From Oscillospiraceae bacterium (GTDB lineage: Bacteria > Bacillota > Clostridia > Christensenellales > Aristaeellaceae), in the NCBI GenBank assembly GCA_031255415.1, contig JAIRSO010000018.1:1-64000 (forward strand): a stretch of 64,000 bases of DNA, read 5' to 3'. The notes beneath the pieces are model-generated. The model had not been told where the DNA came from. It was given only the letters and a program-made list of their open reading frames with translations, and did not search any database. Shown piece by piece: positions 31,443-39,851 of the stretch; position 1 is the first letter of the stretch; each line of letters opens with the position of its first letter. A program made the translations under genes and the position numbers.

Positions 31443-32771
31443 GTGGCGTTCGAGGGCTTGACCGAAAAGCTCCAGTCCGTGATGAAACGCATCGGCGGAC
31501 GCGGCAAGCTGTCCGAACAGGATGTGCGCGACGCCATGCGCGAGGTGCGCCTGGCTCTGCTGGAGGCCGACGTAAACTTCCTGGTCGCGAAGGATTTCAT
31601 CAAGCGCGTCACCGATCGATGCGTGGGGAGCGAGGTCTCCGAAAGCCTCACGCCCGCGCAGCAGGTCATCAAGATCGTCAACGAGGAGCTGACCGCGCTG
31701 ATGGGCGGCGTGTCCTCGCGCCTGACCTGGTCCAGTTCGCCGATATCGGTATACATGCTGTGCGGACTGCAGGGAGCGGGCAAGACGACCTTCGCGGGCA
31801 AGCTCGCGCTGTGGATGCAAAAGGAAGGCAAGAAACCGCTGCTGACCGCGTGCGACATATACCGCCCAGCCGCCATACGCCAGTTGAGCGTGGTCGCCGA
31901 GTCGGTCAAAACGCCGCTGTTCGAGCGCGGCGCGCAGGATCCCGTCAAGACCGCGAAGGAAGCCGTCGAGCACGCGCGCGATAAAGGCTATGACGTGGTT
32001 ATTCTGGACACCGCCGGTCGCCTGCAGATCGACGAAAACCTGATGGACGAACTTGCGCGCATAAAGGCCGCCGTGCGCCCGCAGGAGATACTGCTGACCG
32101 TCGATGCGATGATCGGACAGGAATCGGTCAACGTCGCCGATACGTTCAACAAGAAATTGGGCATAGACGGCGTTATCCTGACCAAACTGGACGGGGATAC
32201 GCGCGGCGGCGCGGCGCTCTCCATCCGCGCGGTCACGGGCAAACCGATCAAGTTCACGGGCTACAGCGAGAAGATGGACTCCATCGAGCCGTTCCACCCT
32301 GATCGCATGGCCTCGCGGATACTGGGCATGGGCGACATGCTCTCGCTGATTGAGAAAGCGCAGGAGACGTTCGACCAGCAGGACAGCGATAAACTAACGT
32401 CCAAACTGCGCCACGCGTCCTTCACCCTGCAGGACTACCTCGACCAGATGCAGCAGATGAAGAAGATGGGCTCTTTGGAAAACATCCTGGGCATGCTCCC
32501 CGGCGTAGGCGCGAAGGTCAAGGATATGAAGATCGACGGCGACGCGATGAAGAAGCCAGAAGCCATCATCCGCTCGATGACCCCCGAGGAGCGCAGGAAT
32601 CCCGGCATACTCAACGCGTCGCGGCGGCGCAGGATCGCCAGGGGCAGCGGGTATACCGTGCAGGATGTGAACCTGGTGATCCGCAACTTCGAGAACGCGC
32701 GCCAGATGATGAAACAGATGATGGGGAAGAATCGGTTCGGGCGGTCGAAGATGAGGCTGCCGGGACTGTGA
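31443..32771 (+). CDS. ffh: Signal recognition particle protein Ffh
   Basis: 442 aa GTPase that binds signal sequences of nascent membrane proteins together with SRP RNA. N domain about 1-85; G domain with the P-loop GLQGAGKTTFAGKL, DTAGRLQ, and TKLDGDTRGGAALS; M domain from about 300 with the Met-rich QMQQMKKMGSLENILGMLPG and the RNA-binding RRRRIARGSGYTVQDVN. All are intact. GTG 31443 is used because GGGAGGG lies six bases upstream. The frame is open further 5', but that part contains the promoter. ylxM, its usual partner, is not upstream. Confidence 0.96.
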   Translation: MAFEGLTEKLQSVMKRIGGRGKLSEQDVRDAMREVRLALLEADVNFLVAKDFIKRVTDRCVGSEVSESLTPAQQVIKIVNEELTALMGGVSSRLTWSSSPISVYMLCGLQGAGKTTFAGKLALWMQKEGKKPLLTACDIYRPAAIRQLSVVAESVKTPLFERGAQDPVKTAKEAVEHARDKGYDVVILDTAGRLQIDENLMDELARIKAAVRPQEILLTVDAMIGQESVNVADTFNKKLGIDGVILTKLDGDTRGGAALSIRAVTGKPIKFTGYSEKMDSIEPFHPDRMASRILGMGDMLSLIEKAQETFDQQDSDKLTSKLRHASFTLQDYLDQMQQMKKMGSLENILGMLPGVGAKVKDMKIDGDAMKKPEAIIRSMTPEERRNPGILNASRRRRIARGSGYTVQDVNLVIRNFENARQMMKQMMGKNRFGRSKMRLPGL

Positions 32772-32840
32772 TCGCGGCGGATCAGTCGGTTTACTGGAAC
32801 CGGTTGAGTATATATGAATCAATAAGGAGGCTTACCCTGT

Positions 32841-33128
32841 ATGGCTGTCAAGATCAGACTCAAGCGCATCGGCATGAAGAAACGCCCGTTCTACCGCGTG
32901 GTCGTCGCCGACGGGCGCAGCCCGCGCGACGGACGGTTTATCGAGGAGATCGGATACTACGATCCGATGACGCAGCCGGCGGTCGTAAAGGTTGACGCGG
33001 ATAAAGCTAAACTGTGGCTGGGACGCGGCGCGCAGCCGACCGACACCGCGCGCATCCTGCTAAGGAAAGCCGGCGTTCTGCCCGGCGGCGTAACCGGCAA
33101 GCCGGAGACGGCGGCGGCGGAGGCGTAA
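32841..33128 (+). CDS. rpsP: Ribosomal protein bS16
   Basis: 95 aa. A component of the 30S subunit that stabilises its platform. The N-terminus [26 protein letters not shown] and the later [10 protein letters not shown] are the family pattern. The C-terminal 15 residues are Ala/Glu-rich. AAGGAGG stands 10 bases before the ATG. Order ffh-rpsP-khpA-rimM-trmD is the standard Firmicute arrangement, so these are co-transcribed. Confidence 0.97.
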   Translation: MAVKIRLKRIGMKKRPFYRVVVADGRSPRDGRFIEEIGYYDPMTQPAVVKVDADKAKLWLGRGAQPTDTARILLRKAGVLPGGVTGKPETAAAEA

Positions 33129-33131
33129 GCC

Positions 33132-33359
33132 ATGCCGGAATTGCTAGGCTATATCGCGCGATCGCTGGCTTCGCACCCCGAGTCCGTCGAGATCGTCGAG
33201 ACGACGGGCAGCGAATCGGTGATACTCGAGCTGCACGTGCACCCTGACGACATGGGCAAGGTTATAGGCAGACAGGGTCGCGTCGCGCGGGCTATCCGCA
33301 CGGTCATAAAGGCCGCCACTTTGAAAAACCCGCTGCCCGTATTCGTCGAGATCGTGTGA
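33132..33359 (+). CDS. khpA: KH-domain RNA-binding protein KhpA
   Basis: 75 aa, a single KH domain with the GxxG loop in HPDDMGKVIGRQGRVARAIRTVIKAA. KhpA pairs with KhpB and affects cell elongation and RNA metabolism in Firmicutes. It starts three bases after the rpsP stop, its conserved location (formerly ylqC). Length is normal. No oddities. Confidence 0.95.
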   Translation: MPELLGYIARSLASHPESVEIVETTGSESVILELHVHPDDMGKVIGRQGRVARAIRTVIKAATLKNPLPVFVEIV

Positions 33360-33371
33360 CGGGCTAAGGCT

Positions 33372-33905
33372 ATGCTGCAGCCTTATATTCAGATAGGCCG
33401 CGTCGCGCGCGCGCACGGTCTGCGCGGGGAGATGCGGGTCGAACCGTTCACGGATGATCCGGCGCGGTTCGGTTCTGCCGACGCGCTGCCGATGGTGTAC
33501 TTGGAGCGGGGCGGCGCGTTCGAGCCGCGCCGAGTGTTATCAGCGCGCGTAAACGGGAAAAGCGGCGCGGTGATCGCGCTGGACGGGGTTTGCGACAGGG
33601 ACGGAGCCGAGGCTCTGCGCGGGCAATGGCTGTACGTCGATCGAGACCACGCGGCGAAGCTCGATCCGGACGCGGATTTCATCTGCGACTTGATCGGGTG
33701 CGAGGCGCGCGATGAAACGGGCGCGTTGATCGGCAGGCTGGAGGACGTGCTTCAGCCCGGCGGCAACGACGTTTATGTGATTAAAACCGAGGCGGGTACC
33801 ATATTGGCGCCCGCGCTTAAGTCTGTCGTCACGGACGTGGACGTGAGCCGCCGCCTGGTCACGATCAGCCGAGAGCGAATGAATGAGACGGCTGTGTTCG
33901 ACTGA
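33372..33905 (+). CDS. rimM: 16S rRNA processing protein RimM
   Basis: 177 aa. RimM helps maturation of the 30S head, where it contacts S19. The N-terminal domain begins YIQIGRVARAHGLRGEMRV (signature), and the C-terminal PRC-barrel has LIGCEARDETGALIGRLEDVLQPGGNDVYVIKT and ILAPALKSVVTDVDVSRR. It starts 12 bases after khpA and overlaps the trmD start (ATGA-type junction). Confidence 0.95.
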   Translation: MLQPYIQIGRVARAHGLRGEMRVEPFTDDPARFGSADALPMVYLERGGAFEPRRVLSARVNGKSGAVIALDGVCDRDGAEALRGQWLYVDRDHAAKLDPDADFICDLIGCEARDETGALIGRLEDVLQPGGNDVYVIKTEAGTILAPALKSVVTDVDVSRRLVTISRERMNETAVFD

Positions 33906-34657
33906 TGCGGATAAAGATACTGACGCTGTTTCCGGAGATGTTCCGCGCGCTCGACTCGAGCATCGTGGGTCGCGCGCGCCGATCCGGGCTGATATCGATA
34001 GAGACGATCGACATACGCTCGTTCACGAAGGATAAGCATCGCAAGACGGACGACTACGCGTTCGGCGGCGGGCCGGGGCTGGTGATGTACGCGCAACCGA
34101 TCATCGACGCTATGGGGTTCGCGTCGCGGCCTCCGTTCGATCCCGCGAACGGGAGGAGGGTTTCGCTGTCGCCGCGCGGGACGGTGCTGAATCAGCGCGC
34201 GGCGGAGCGTCTGGCGCGGTATGACGATCTGATACTGTTATGCGGACATTACGAAGGTATCGACCAGCGCGCGCTGGACGCGTGCGTTGACGAGGAGATA
34301 TCCATCGGGGATTACATCCTGACGGGCGGCGAGCCCGCGGCTATCGTGCTGATCGACGCGGTCGCGAGATTGATACCCGGCGTGCTGGGTTCGATCGAGT
34401 CGGCGCGGGACGAGAGTTTCTCAAGCGACGGGTTGCTGGAGTACCCGCAGTACACGCATCCGAGGGTTGTCGGCGGGGTAAGCGCGCCCGACGTGCTGTT
34501 AAGCGGCAACCATGCCGCTATCGCCGCGTGGAAGCGGGAGCAGTCGCTGCGCGTCACGCTGGAGCGCCGTCCGGAACTGCTGGAGCGCGCCGCGCTCACG
34601 GACAAGGAGCGGCGGCTGATCGAGTCGTGGCGGCAGAACGGCTCGGGAACTGGATAA
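33905..34657 (+). CDS. trmD: tRNA (guanine-N1)-methyltransferase TrmD
   Basis: 250 aa. It methylates G37 of tRNAs with G36 using SAM. The trefoil-knot SPOUT region is clear: LCGHYEGIDQRALDACVDEEISIGDYILTGGE, and the N-terminal KILTLFPEMF and GGGPGLVMY match. The ATG overlaps the rimM stop by one base. In most Firmicutes rplS follows; here the next gene is an unrelated secreted protein. Confidence 0.96.
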   Translation: MRIKILTLFPEMFRALDSSIVGRARRSGLISIETIDIRSFTKDKHRKTDDYAFGGGPGLVMYAQPIIDAMGFASRPPFDPANGRRVSLSPRGTVLNQRAAERLARYDDLILLCGHYEGIDQRALDACVDEEISIGDYILTGGEPAAIVLIDAVARLIPGVLGSIESARDESFSSDGLLEYPQYTHPRVVGGVSAPDVLLSGNHAAIAAWKREQSLRVTLERRPELLERAALTDKERRLIESWRQNGSGTG

Positions 34658-34746
34658 CCGCGCGCGATTTATTCGTTATTTATACGGGGTGCGCGGCGCG
34701 TGTCCGCCGCGATCCGGTTACGGTTTACGCAAAGGAGGCGCCGCAC

Positions 34747-36291
34747 ATGCCGGGACGTTTGACGTTTCGTATCATCGCGTGCTGCACGCTGATCGCCGCG
34801 CTTTTGGTTCGCGCGCCGGCGGGACGAGCCGCCGATCCGGGAGCGGCGCGCCGGGGCGGAGTATGGACGGACGCGGCGCTTCAGCTGTCGTTCGGCGCTG
34901 ACTCGTCAACGCTGCGCCCCTCCGAGCCGCGGCCTAACGGCGCGCTGCTGGTTCTCGCCGCCGATTCGGAGTACATGCCCGGCAGCGGCTCGGTCTCGCA
35001 GAATCCGGGCGCAGCGCTGGACGAGCTGAACGCGGAGCTGACAGCCGTCGCGGATGATCTGGCCTCGCGGCTGGACGGCAATCCGCTGACGATAACGGAC
35101 GATCCGAATCGCGCGGGGCTGATCGTAAAGCTTCGCGCGAGTTATCCTTTCGCCGGGCAATACGGGGGTTATCTAAGCGCGTATAACTGCGAGATGACGA
35201 TAACCGTTATAGATACGTCAACGAGAGGGACGATCGCGTCCGTTACGATACTGTCCGAGTATGGCGAGGCGATAGACGTGTCGCAGTTCGTGGAGGGCAC
35301 GACAACCATATGGAAGAAACTGCCCCTGCCCAGCGAGTACGATCAGGCGGGGGAGCTTGCCGCCGCGTTGTTGGAATACTTGGGTTCGTCGGAGCCGGAG
35401 CCGCCCGCGCCTGCCGCGACGGGGATAGAGGGCGCGCTGGCGTATCTAGCCAGCGAACCGATCAACAACCTTTACGAGTATCTGCGCGGCGGAAATACGC
35501 TGTCTCGCGGCGCGTCCGGCGAGAACGCGAGGACGTTCCAGGGCATGCTGATCGATCTGGGCGCGGAGATTGCAGCCGACGGGCAGGCGGGTTCGCAGAC
35601 GATCACGGCTTTCCAATCGGTATTCCAGAACGCTCTGCGCGAGACGGCTGGCAATACGCTGGATCAGCGCGCGTTCGAGTCGCTGGTGTTCGCGATGGTC
35701 GCCAGCCGGGACGCGCGGGTTGCGCGTGCGTTGTATCCCGACGCGCAAACCGAACGCGTTGACATGCTTCACGCTGAACGGTTGTTTAATAATCAGAAGT
35801 ATTATTCGGCTTACGCCATATACGAGTCGCTGGGGGCGTTCGAGGACAGCGCGGCGCGCGCCGTGTTATGCGTGCAATCCTGGCCTCCGGTAGGCGCGCT
35901 GGAGCGCGCGGGCGCGTACCGAAGCACGCTTGCGGAGCTGAAGGTCGTCTCGACGCATCCATCCGGCACGGGCGCGCTGGTTAAGATTTACGCGCGAGAC
36001 GGTACGTTCGCGGCGTCGCTGTTCCTGCCCGGCGGCGGCGATACAACCATTGGTATCGCGCCGGGGGAGTATGAGGTTCGCGTCGGATCGGGGAAGGCTT
36101 GGTTCGGCGCGGAGGAGGCGTTCGGCATGGACGGCGCGCGTTACTCGACGCTGGAGTTTGGCGGCGCGGATAAACTGATGGTCATCGAACAAGGATACTC
36201 GCACGTGCTGACGCTGCTGGCGAACGAGTTGACCGGAGGCGCGGCTGCCGTAGGAGCGGACGATCTATCGTGGGACGCGTTCACGCGCTGA
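34747..36291 (+). CDS. Secreted protein with a peptidoglycan-binding-like segment
   Basis: 514 aa. Signal peptide about 1-28 (hydrophobic IIACCTLIAALLV, then RAADPG). The first 260 residues have no family I recognise; they include two beta-rich parts (YGGYLSAYNCEMTITVIDTSTRGTI). Residues about 265-315 (TLSRGASGENARTFQGMLIDLGAEI...ADGQAGSQTITAFQSV) resemble a peptidoglycan-binding type 1 repeat. The C-terminal 140 residues contain an alpha-helical pair-repeat like segment (LFNNQKYYSAYAIYESLGAFEDSAAR) followed by a beta domain. ATG 34747 has AAAGGAGG eight bases upstream; an open frame further upstream overlaps trmD and is ignored. It is downstream of trmD where rplS is expected. Likely a cell-surface protein of unknown role. 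Confidence 0.65.
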   Translation: MPGRLTFRIIACCTLIAALLVRAPAGRAADPGAARRGGVWTDAALQLSFGADSSTLRPSEPRPNGALLVLAADSEYMPGSGSVSQNPGAALDELNAELTAVADDLASRLDGNPLTITDDPNRAGLIVKLRASYPFAGQYGGYLSAYNCEMTITVIDTSTRGTIASVTILSEYGEAIDVSQFVEGTTTIWKKLPLPSEYDQAGELAAALLEYLGSSEPEPPAPAATGIEGALAYLASEPINNLYEYLRGGNTLSRGASGENARTFQGMLIDLGAEIAADGQAGSQTITAFQSVFQNALRETAGNTLDQRAFESLVFAMVASRDARVARALYPDAQTERVDMLHAERLFNNQKYYSAYAIYESLGAFEDSAARAVLCVQSWPPVGALERAGAYRSTLAELKVVSTHPSGTGALVKIYARDGTFAASLFLPGGGDTTIGIAPGEYEVRVGSGKAWFGAEEAFGMDGARYSTLEFGGADKLMVIEQGYSHVLTLLANELTGGAAAVGADDLSWDAFTR

Positions 36292-36349
36292 CGCGGTTAC
36301 GGGCATGTATCGATAGGGTTTTTACCGAAGGGTTGTATAAGGAGAACAA

Positions 36350-38650
36350 ATGGTTCATGTAGTGAATAAACCCTGCGCGTTGCGGGGCGGCAAGCCCGTA
36401 CTGCTGGGACCGTGGCGGCGTGAAACGGAATCGACCGGGACGATGGCCGAGTCCGTGCTGGCGGCGCATGGCGGCGAACGCGTGAAGTTCGACAGCCTCA
36501 TCTCGCACGACATCACGTATGTGGGGATCCTTCAGACCGCGCGCGCCATCGGGTTGACGCGGTTCCCCGTGCCGTATGCGCTGACCAACTGCCACAACAG
36601 CCTGTGCGCTGTGGGCGGCACGATCAACGAGGACGATCACCGCTACGGGTTGTCGGCTGCGAAAAAGTACGGCGGTATATACGTGCCCGCGAACATGGCG
36701 GTCATACACCAGTACGCGCGCGAGACGCTGGCGGGCGGCGGCAGGATGATACTTGGATCGGACAGCCACACGCGGTTCGGGCCGTTCGGCTGTATGGGGA
36801 TAGGCGAGGGCGGCGGCGAGTTAGTTAAACAACTATTGGGCGTGCCATACGACATGCCGGACGCGCCCGTCGTGCTGGTTTACCTGACCGGGGCGCTGCG
36901 CGCTGGCTCCGGTCCGATGGACGCGGCGCTTGCGCTGTGCGCGCAGGTGTATTCGCAAGGTATCGCGCGGAACAAGATACTGGAGTTTGCTGGCCCGGGC
37001 GTTGCGTCGCTCTCGATGGACGAGCGCATCGCGCTGGACGTTATGACCACCGAGACCGCTTGCCTTTCCAGTATATGGGAGACGGACGGGTTGACGCGCG
37101 AGTATCTCGCCAAACGCGGACGCGGCGGCGACTACCGCGAGATGTGCCCGCGCGAGGACGCGCGTTACGACGCGCTGATCGAGATCGACCTGGACACGAT
37201 CGAACCGATGATAGCGCTGCCGTTCCATCCGTCGAACGCGGTCGCGATCGACCAATTCTTGGGCAATCCTAGCGATTATCTCAAGCGGGTCGAGGAGGAG
37301 GCGCTGTCGCTGACCGACGGTCAAGTCGCGCTTAATCTGCGCGGTAAACTGCGCGACGGCGGATTCTGGGTGGATCAAGGGATTATAGCGGGATGCGCGG
37401 GCGGACTCGCGTCGAACCTTGCGGCCGCGGCCGCGATTATGTCCAGCGGGTCGATTGGCGACGGCGCTTTCAGCCTGTCGGCGTATCCGGCGAGCGTGCA
37501 GATCGCTCTGGCGCTGGACAAGAGCGGCGTGCTGGCTAGGCTGACCGCCGAGGGCGTTATCGTCAAGCCGTGTTTCTGCGGGCCGTGTTTCGGCGCGGGG
37601 GACGTTCCGGCACACGGCGCGTTCTCGATCCGGCACACGACGCGCAACTTCCCGAATCGAGAGGGTTCAAAACCTGGAGATGGACAACTATCATGCGTGG
37701 CATTGATGGACGCGCGGTCGATAGCGATGACCGCGCGCAACGGCGGACGCTTGACTCCCGCGACCGATATCGGCGAAACCTATCCGCTGGACGAGGAGAA
37801 GGCGTTGATTCGCACGGCGGACGGCGAGTGGGACGGTAGGTTATACGACCGCAGGGTGTACAATGGATGGGGCAGGCCGCAGTATGACGAGCGGCTTGAG
37901 TTGGGTCCGAACATCACGGATTGGCCCGCGATGACGCCGCTTGGCGAACATATGCTGGTCGAGTTCGCGGCGGTTATCATGGACGACGTGACGACAACCG
38001 ACGAGCTTATCCCGTCGGGCGAAACGTCCAGCTATCGATCCAATCCGATACGGCTGGCGGATTTCACGCTATCGCGCCGCGATCCGCAGTATGTGCCGCG
38101 CGCGAAGGCGATCCAATCCATCGAGCGCGAACGCTGCGGGGGCGTGAAGTCGATGACGCTGTTGGATACGTTGAGGAAAGTCGCCGAACGCGATCCCAAT
38201 TATACGGCAATCGATCTGCTCTGGTCGACAAACTTCGGCTCCGCGCTGTTCGCGCGCCGGCCTGGAGACGGCTCCGCGCGCGAACAAGCCGCGTCCTGCC
38301 AGCGCGTGCTGGGCGGCTGCGTTAACCTATGCGAATCCTACGCGACTAAGAGATACAAGGGAAATTGTATAAACTGGGGAATTGTGCCGTTCACACTCCC
38401 GGAAGGTGTGAAGATCAGCCTTGAGCCTGGGGACAGGATGTTTATTCCGGACGTCCGCGCGAGTGTGCTTCAAGGGCGCGAGACGTTCGCCGTTCTGCTG
38501 ATAAGGCGCGGCAACGTTGGATCGGCGGAAACGATATCGATAAAACTGGAAGGTTTGAACGAGCGCGAACGGCAGATTCTCGCGGCGGGCTGTCTAATAA
38601 ATTTCATGAGCGATAACTATGTGAGCGAGGATGACGCGGATGAAGTATGA
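36350..38650 (+). CDS. Aconitase-family hydratase (YbhJ-like)
   Basis: 766 aa with the aconitase fold. The cluster-ligand region shows TNCHNSLCAVGGTINEDDH, then GSDSHTRFGPFGCMGIGEGGGE, then KPCFCGPCFGAGD, where the paired Cys replace the CTN of canonical aconitase, and GCAGGL. The swivel domain follows (about 540-720). This type is annotated as 'hydratase' and is found in Clostridia. The neighbouring NADP isocitrate dehydrogenase suggests that it supplies isocitrate for 2-oxoglutarate and glutamate synthesis in an incomplete TCA cycle (inference). AAGGAG stands six bases before the ATG. Its stop overlaps the next gene. Confidence 0.82.
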   Translation: MVHVVNKPCALRGGKPVLLGPWRRETESTGTMAESVLAAHGGERVKFDSLISHDITYVGILQTARAIGLTRFPVPYALTNCHNSLCAVGGTINEDDHRYGLSAAKKYGGIYVPANMAVIHQYARETLAGGGRMILGSDSHTRFGPFGCMGIGEGGGELVKQLLGVPYDMPDAPVVLVYLTGALRAGSGPMDAALALCAQVYSQGIARNKILEFAGPGVASLSMDERIALDVMTTETACLSSIWETDGLTREYLAKRGRGGDYREMCPREDARYDALIEIDLDTIEPMIALPFHPSNAVAIDQFLGNPSDYLKRVEEEALSLTDGQVALNLRGKLRDGGFWVDQGIIAGCAGGLASNLAAAAAIMSSGSIGDGAFSLSAYPASVQIALALDKSGVLARLTAEGVIVKPCFCGPCFGAGDVPAHGAFSIRHTTRNFPNREGSKPGDGQLSCVALMDARSIAMTARNGGRLTPATDIGETYPLDEEKALIRTADGEWDGRLYDRRVYNGWGRPQYDERLELGPNITDWPAMTPLGEHMLVEFAAVIMDDVTTTDELIPSGETSSYRSNPIRLADFTLSRRDPQYVPRAKAIQSIERERCGGVKSMTLLDTLRKVAERDPNYTAIDLLWSTNFGSALFARRPGDGSAREQAASCQRVLGGCVNLCESYATKRYKGNCINWGIVPFTLPEGVKISLEPGDRMFIPDVRASVLQGRETFAVLLIRRGNVGSAETISIKLEGLNERERQILAAGCLINFMSDNYVSEDDADEV

Positions 38651-39851
38651 TAAACCTATAACTATGCGCCGCGCGATCGTCGAGATGGACGGCGACGAGA
38701 TGACCCGCGTACTATGGCGGAAAATCAAGGATACGCTGATATCGCCGTTCGTGTCGCTCAACGTCGAGTATTACGACCTGGGGTTGCCAGAACGGGATCG
38801 AACCGGGGATGTGGTGACTCGTGAAGCTGCAAAGGCTATAAAGCGGCTAGGAGTGGGAGTGAAGTGTGCGACAATCACGGCAAACGCGCAGCGGGTGGGA
38901 GAGTATCATCTAAAACAGATGTGGCCCAGCCCTAACGCGACGTTGCGCGCCGCGCTGGACGGCACCGTGTTCCGCGCGCCGATTACGGTAAGGAACATCG
39001 CTCCCGCCGTGCGGACTTGGAAGAAACCGATCGTTATAGCGCGTCACGCTTACGGAGATATATATAAAGGCGTGGAGATGCGGGTACCGGGTGCGGGATT
39101 GGCGGAGTTGGCGTTCACCAGCGACGATGGTAATCGTTCGGTTGTGCCGATACATCGTTTTGATGGCGCGGGCGTGCTTCAGGCCGTCCACAATACGGAC
39201 GCTTCCATTGAGGCGTTCGCGCGGGCGTGCTTTCGTTTCGCGTTGTCCTCCGGTCAGGATCTCTGGTTCGCGTCTAAGGATACGATAAGCAAGCGTTACG
39301 ATCACCACTTTAAGGATGTGTTTGAGCGCGTCTACGAGACGGAGTATAGGGACGCGTTCACAACCGTTGGTATTCATTATTACTATATGCTGATAGACGA
39401 CGCGGTCGCGCGGGTGGTGCGTTCGGAGGGCGGATTCGTTTGGGCGTGCAAGAACTACGACGGCGATGTGATGAGCGACATGGTGTCAGCGGCGTTCGGC
39501 TCGCTGGCGATGATGACCAGCGTGCTGGTCAGTCCGAACGGTCAATTTGAGTACGAGGCAGCGCATGGTACGGTGACGCGCCACTACCGTAGGTTTTTGG
39601 CTGGCGAGACGACCTCGACCAACCCGATTGCGACGATATTCGCATGGACTGGCGCGCTGCGTAAGTCCGGCGAGATCGACAGCAACACGGAATTGGTAGG
39701 TTTCGCCAACAAATTAGAGCGCGCGTGCATCGATACGATCGAGGGTGGTCAAGCGACGCGCGACTTAACATCGTTGAGCGTCGAGCCGATGGAGGCATTG
39801 TCAACGGATGAATTCCTCGCTGCCATCAAAGCGCGCCTCGCCAAAGACTGA
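38640..39851 (+). CDS. icd: NADP-dependent isocitrate dehydrogenase, homodimeric type
   Basis: 403 aa. It oxidises isocitrate to 2-oxoglutarate and makes NADPH. It is of the IDH1-like (eukaryotic) subfamily: VEMDGDEMTRVLW, CATITANAQRVGEYHLKQMWPSPNATLR, KYDGDVMSD-equivalent NYDGDVMSDMVSAAFG, EAAHGTVTRHYR and TNPIATIFAWTGAL. ATG 38640 is favoured over ATG 38631 because GAGG sits nine bases before it rather than directly against it. It overlaps the hydratase stop by 11 bases and the topoisomerase start by 44. Citrate synthase is not in the window. Confidence 0.93.
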   Translation: MKYDKPITMRRAIVEMDGDEMTRVLWRKIKDTLISPFVSLNVEYYDLGLPERDRTGDVVTREAAKAIKRLGVGVKCATITANAQRVGEYHLKQMWPSPNATLRAALDGTVFRAPITVRNIAPAVRTWKKPIVIARHAYGDIYKGVEMRVPGAGLAELAFTSDDGNRSVVPIHRFDGAGVLQAVHNTDASIEAFARACFRFALSSGQDLWFASKDTISKRYDHHFKDVFERVYETEYRDAFTTVGIHYYYMLIDDAVARVVRSEGGFVWACKNYDGDVMSDMVSAAFGSLAMMTSVLVSPNGQFEYEAAHGTVTRHYRRFLAGETTSTNPIATIFAWTGALRKSGEIDSNTELVGFANKLERACIDTIEGGQATRDLTSLSVEPMEALSTDEFLAAIKARLAKD

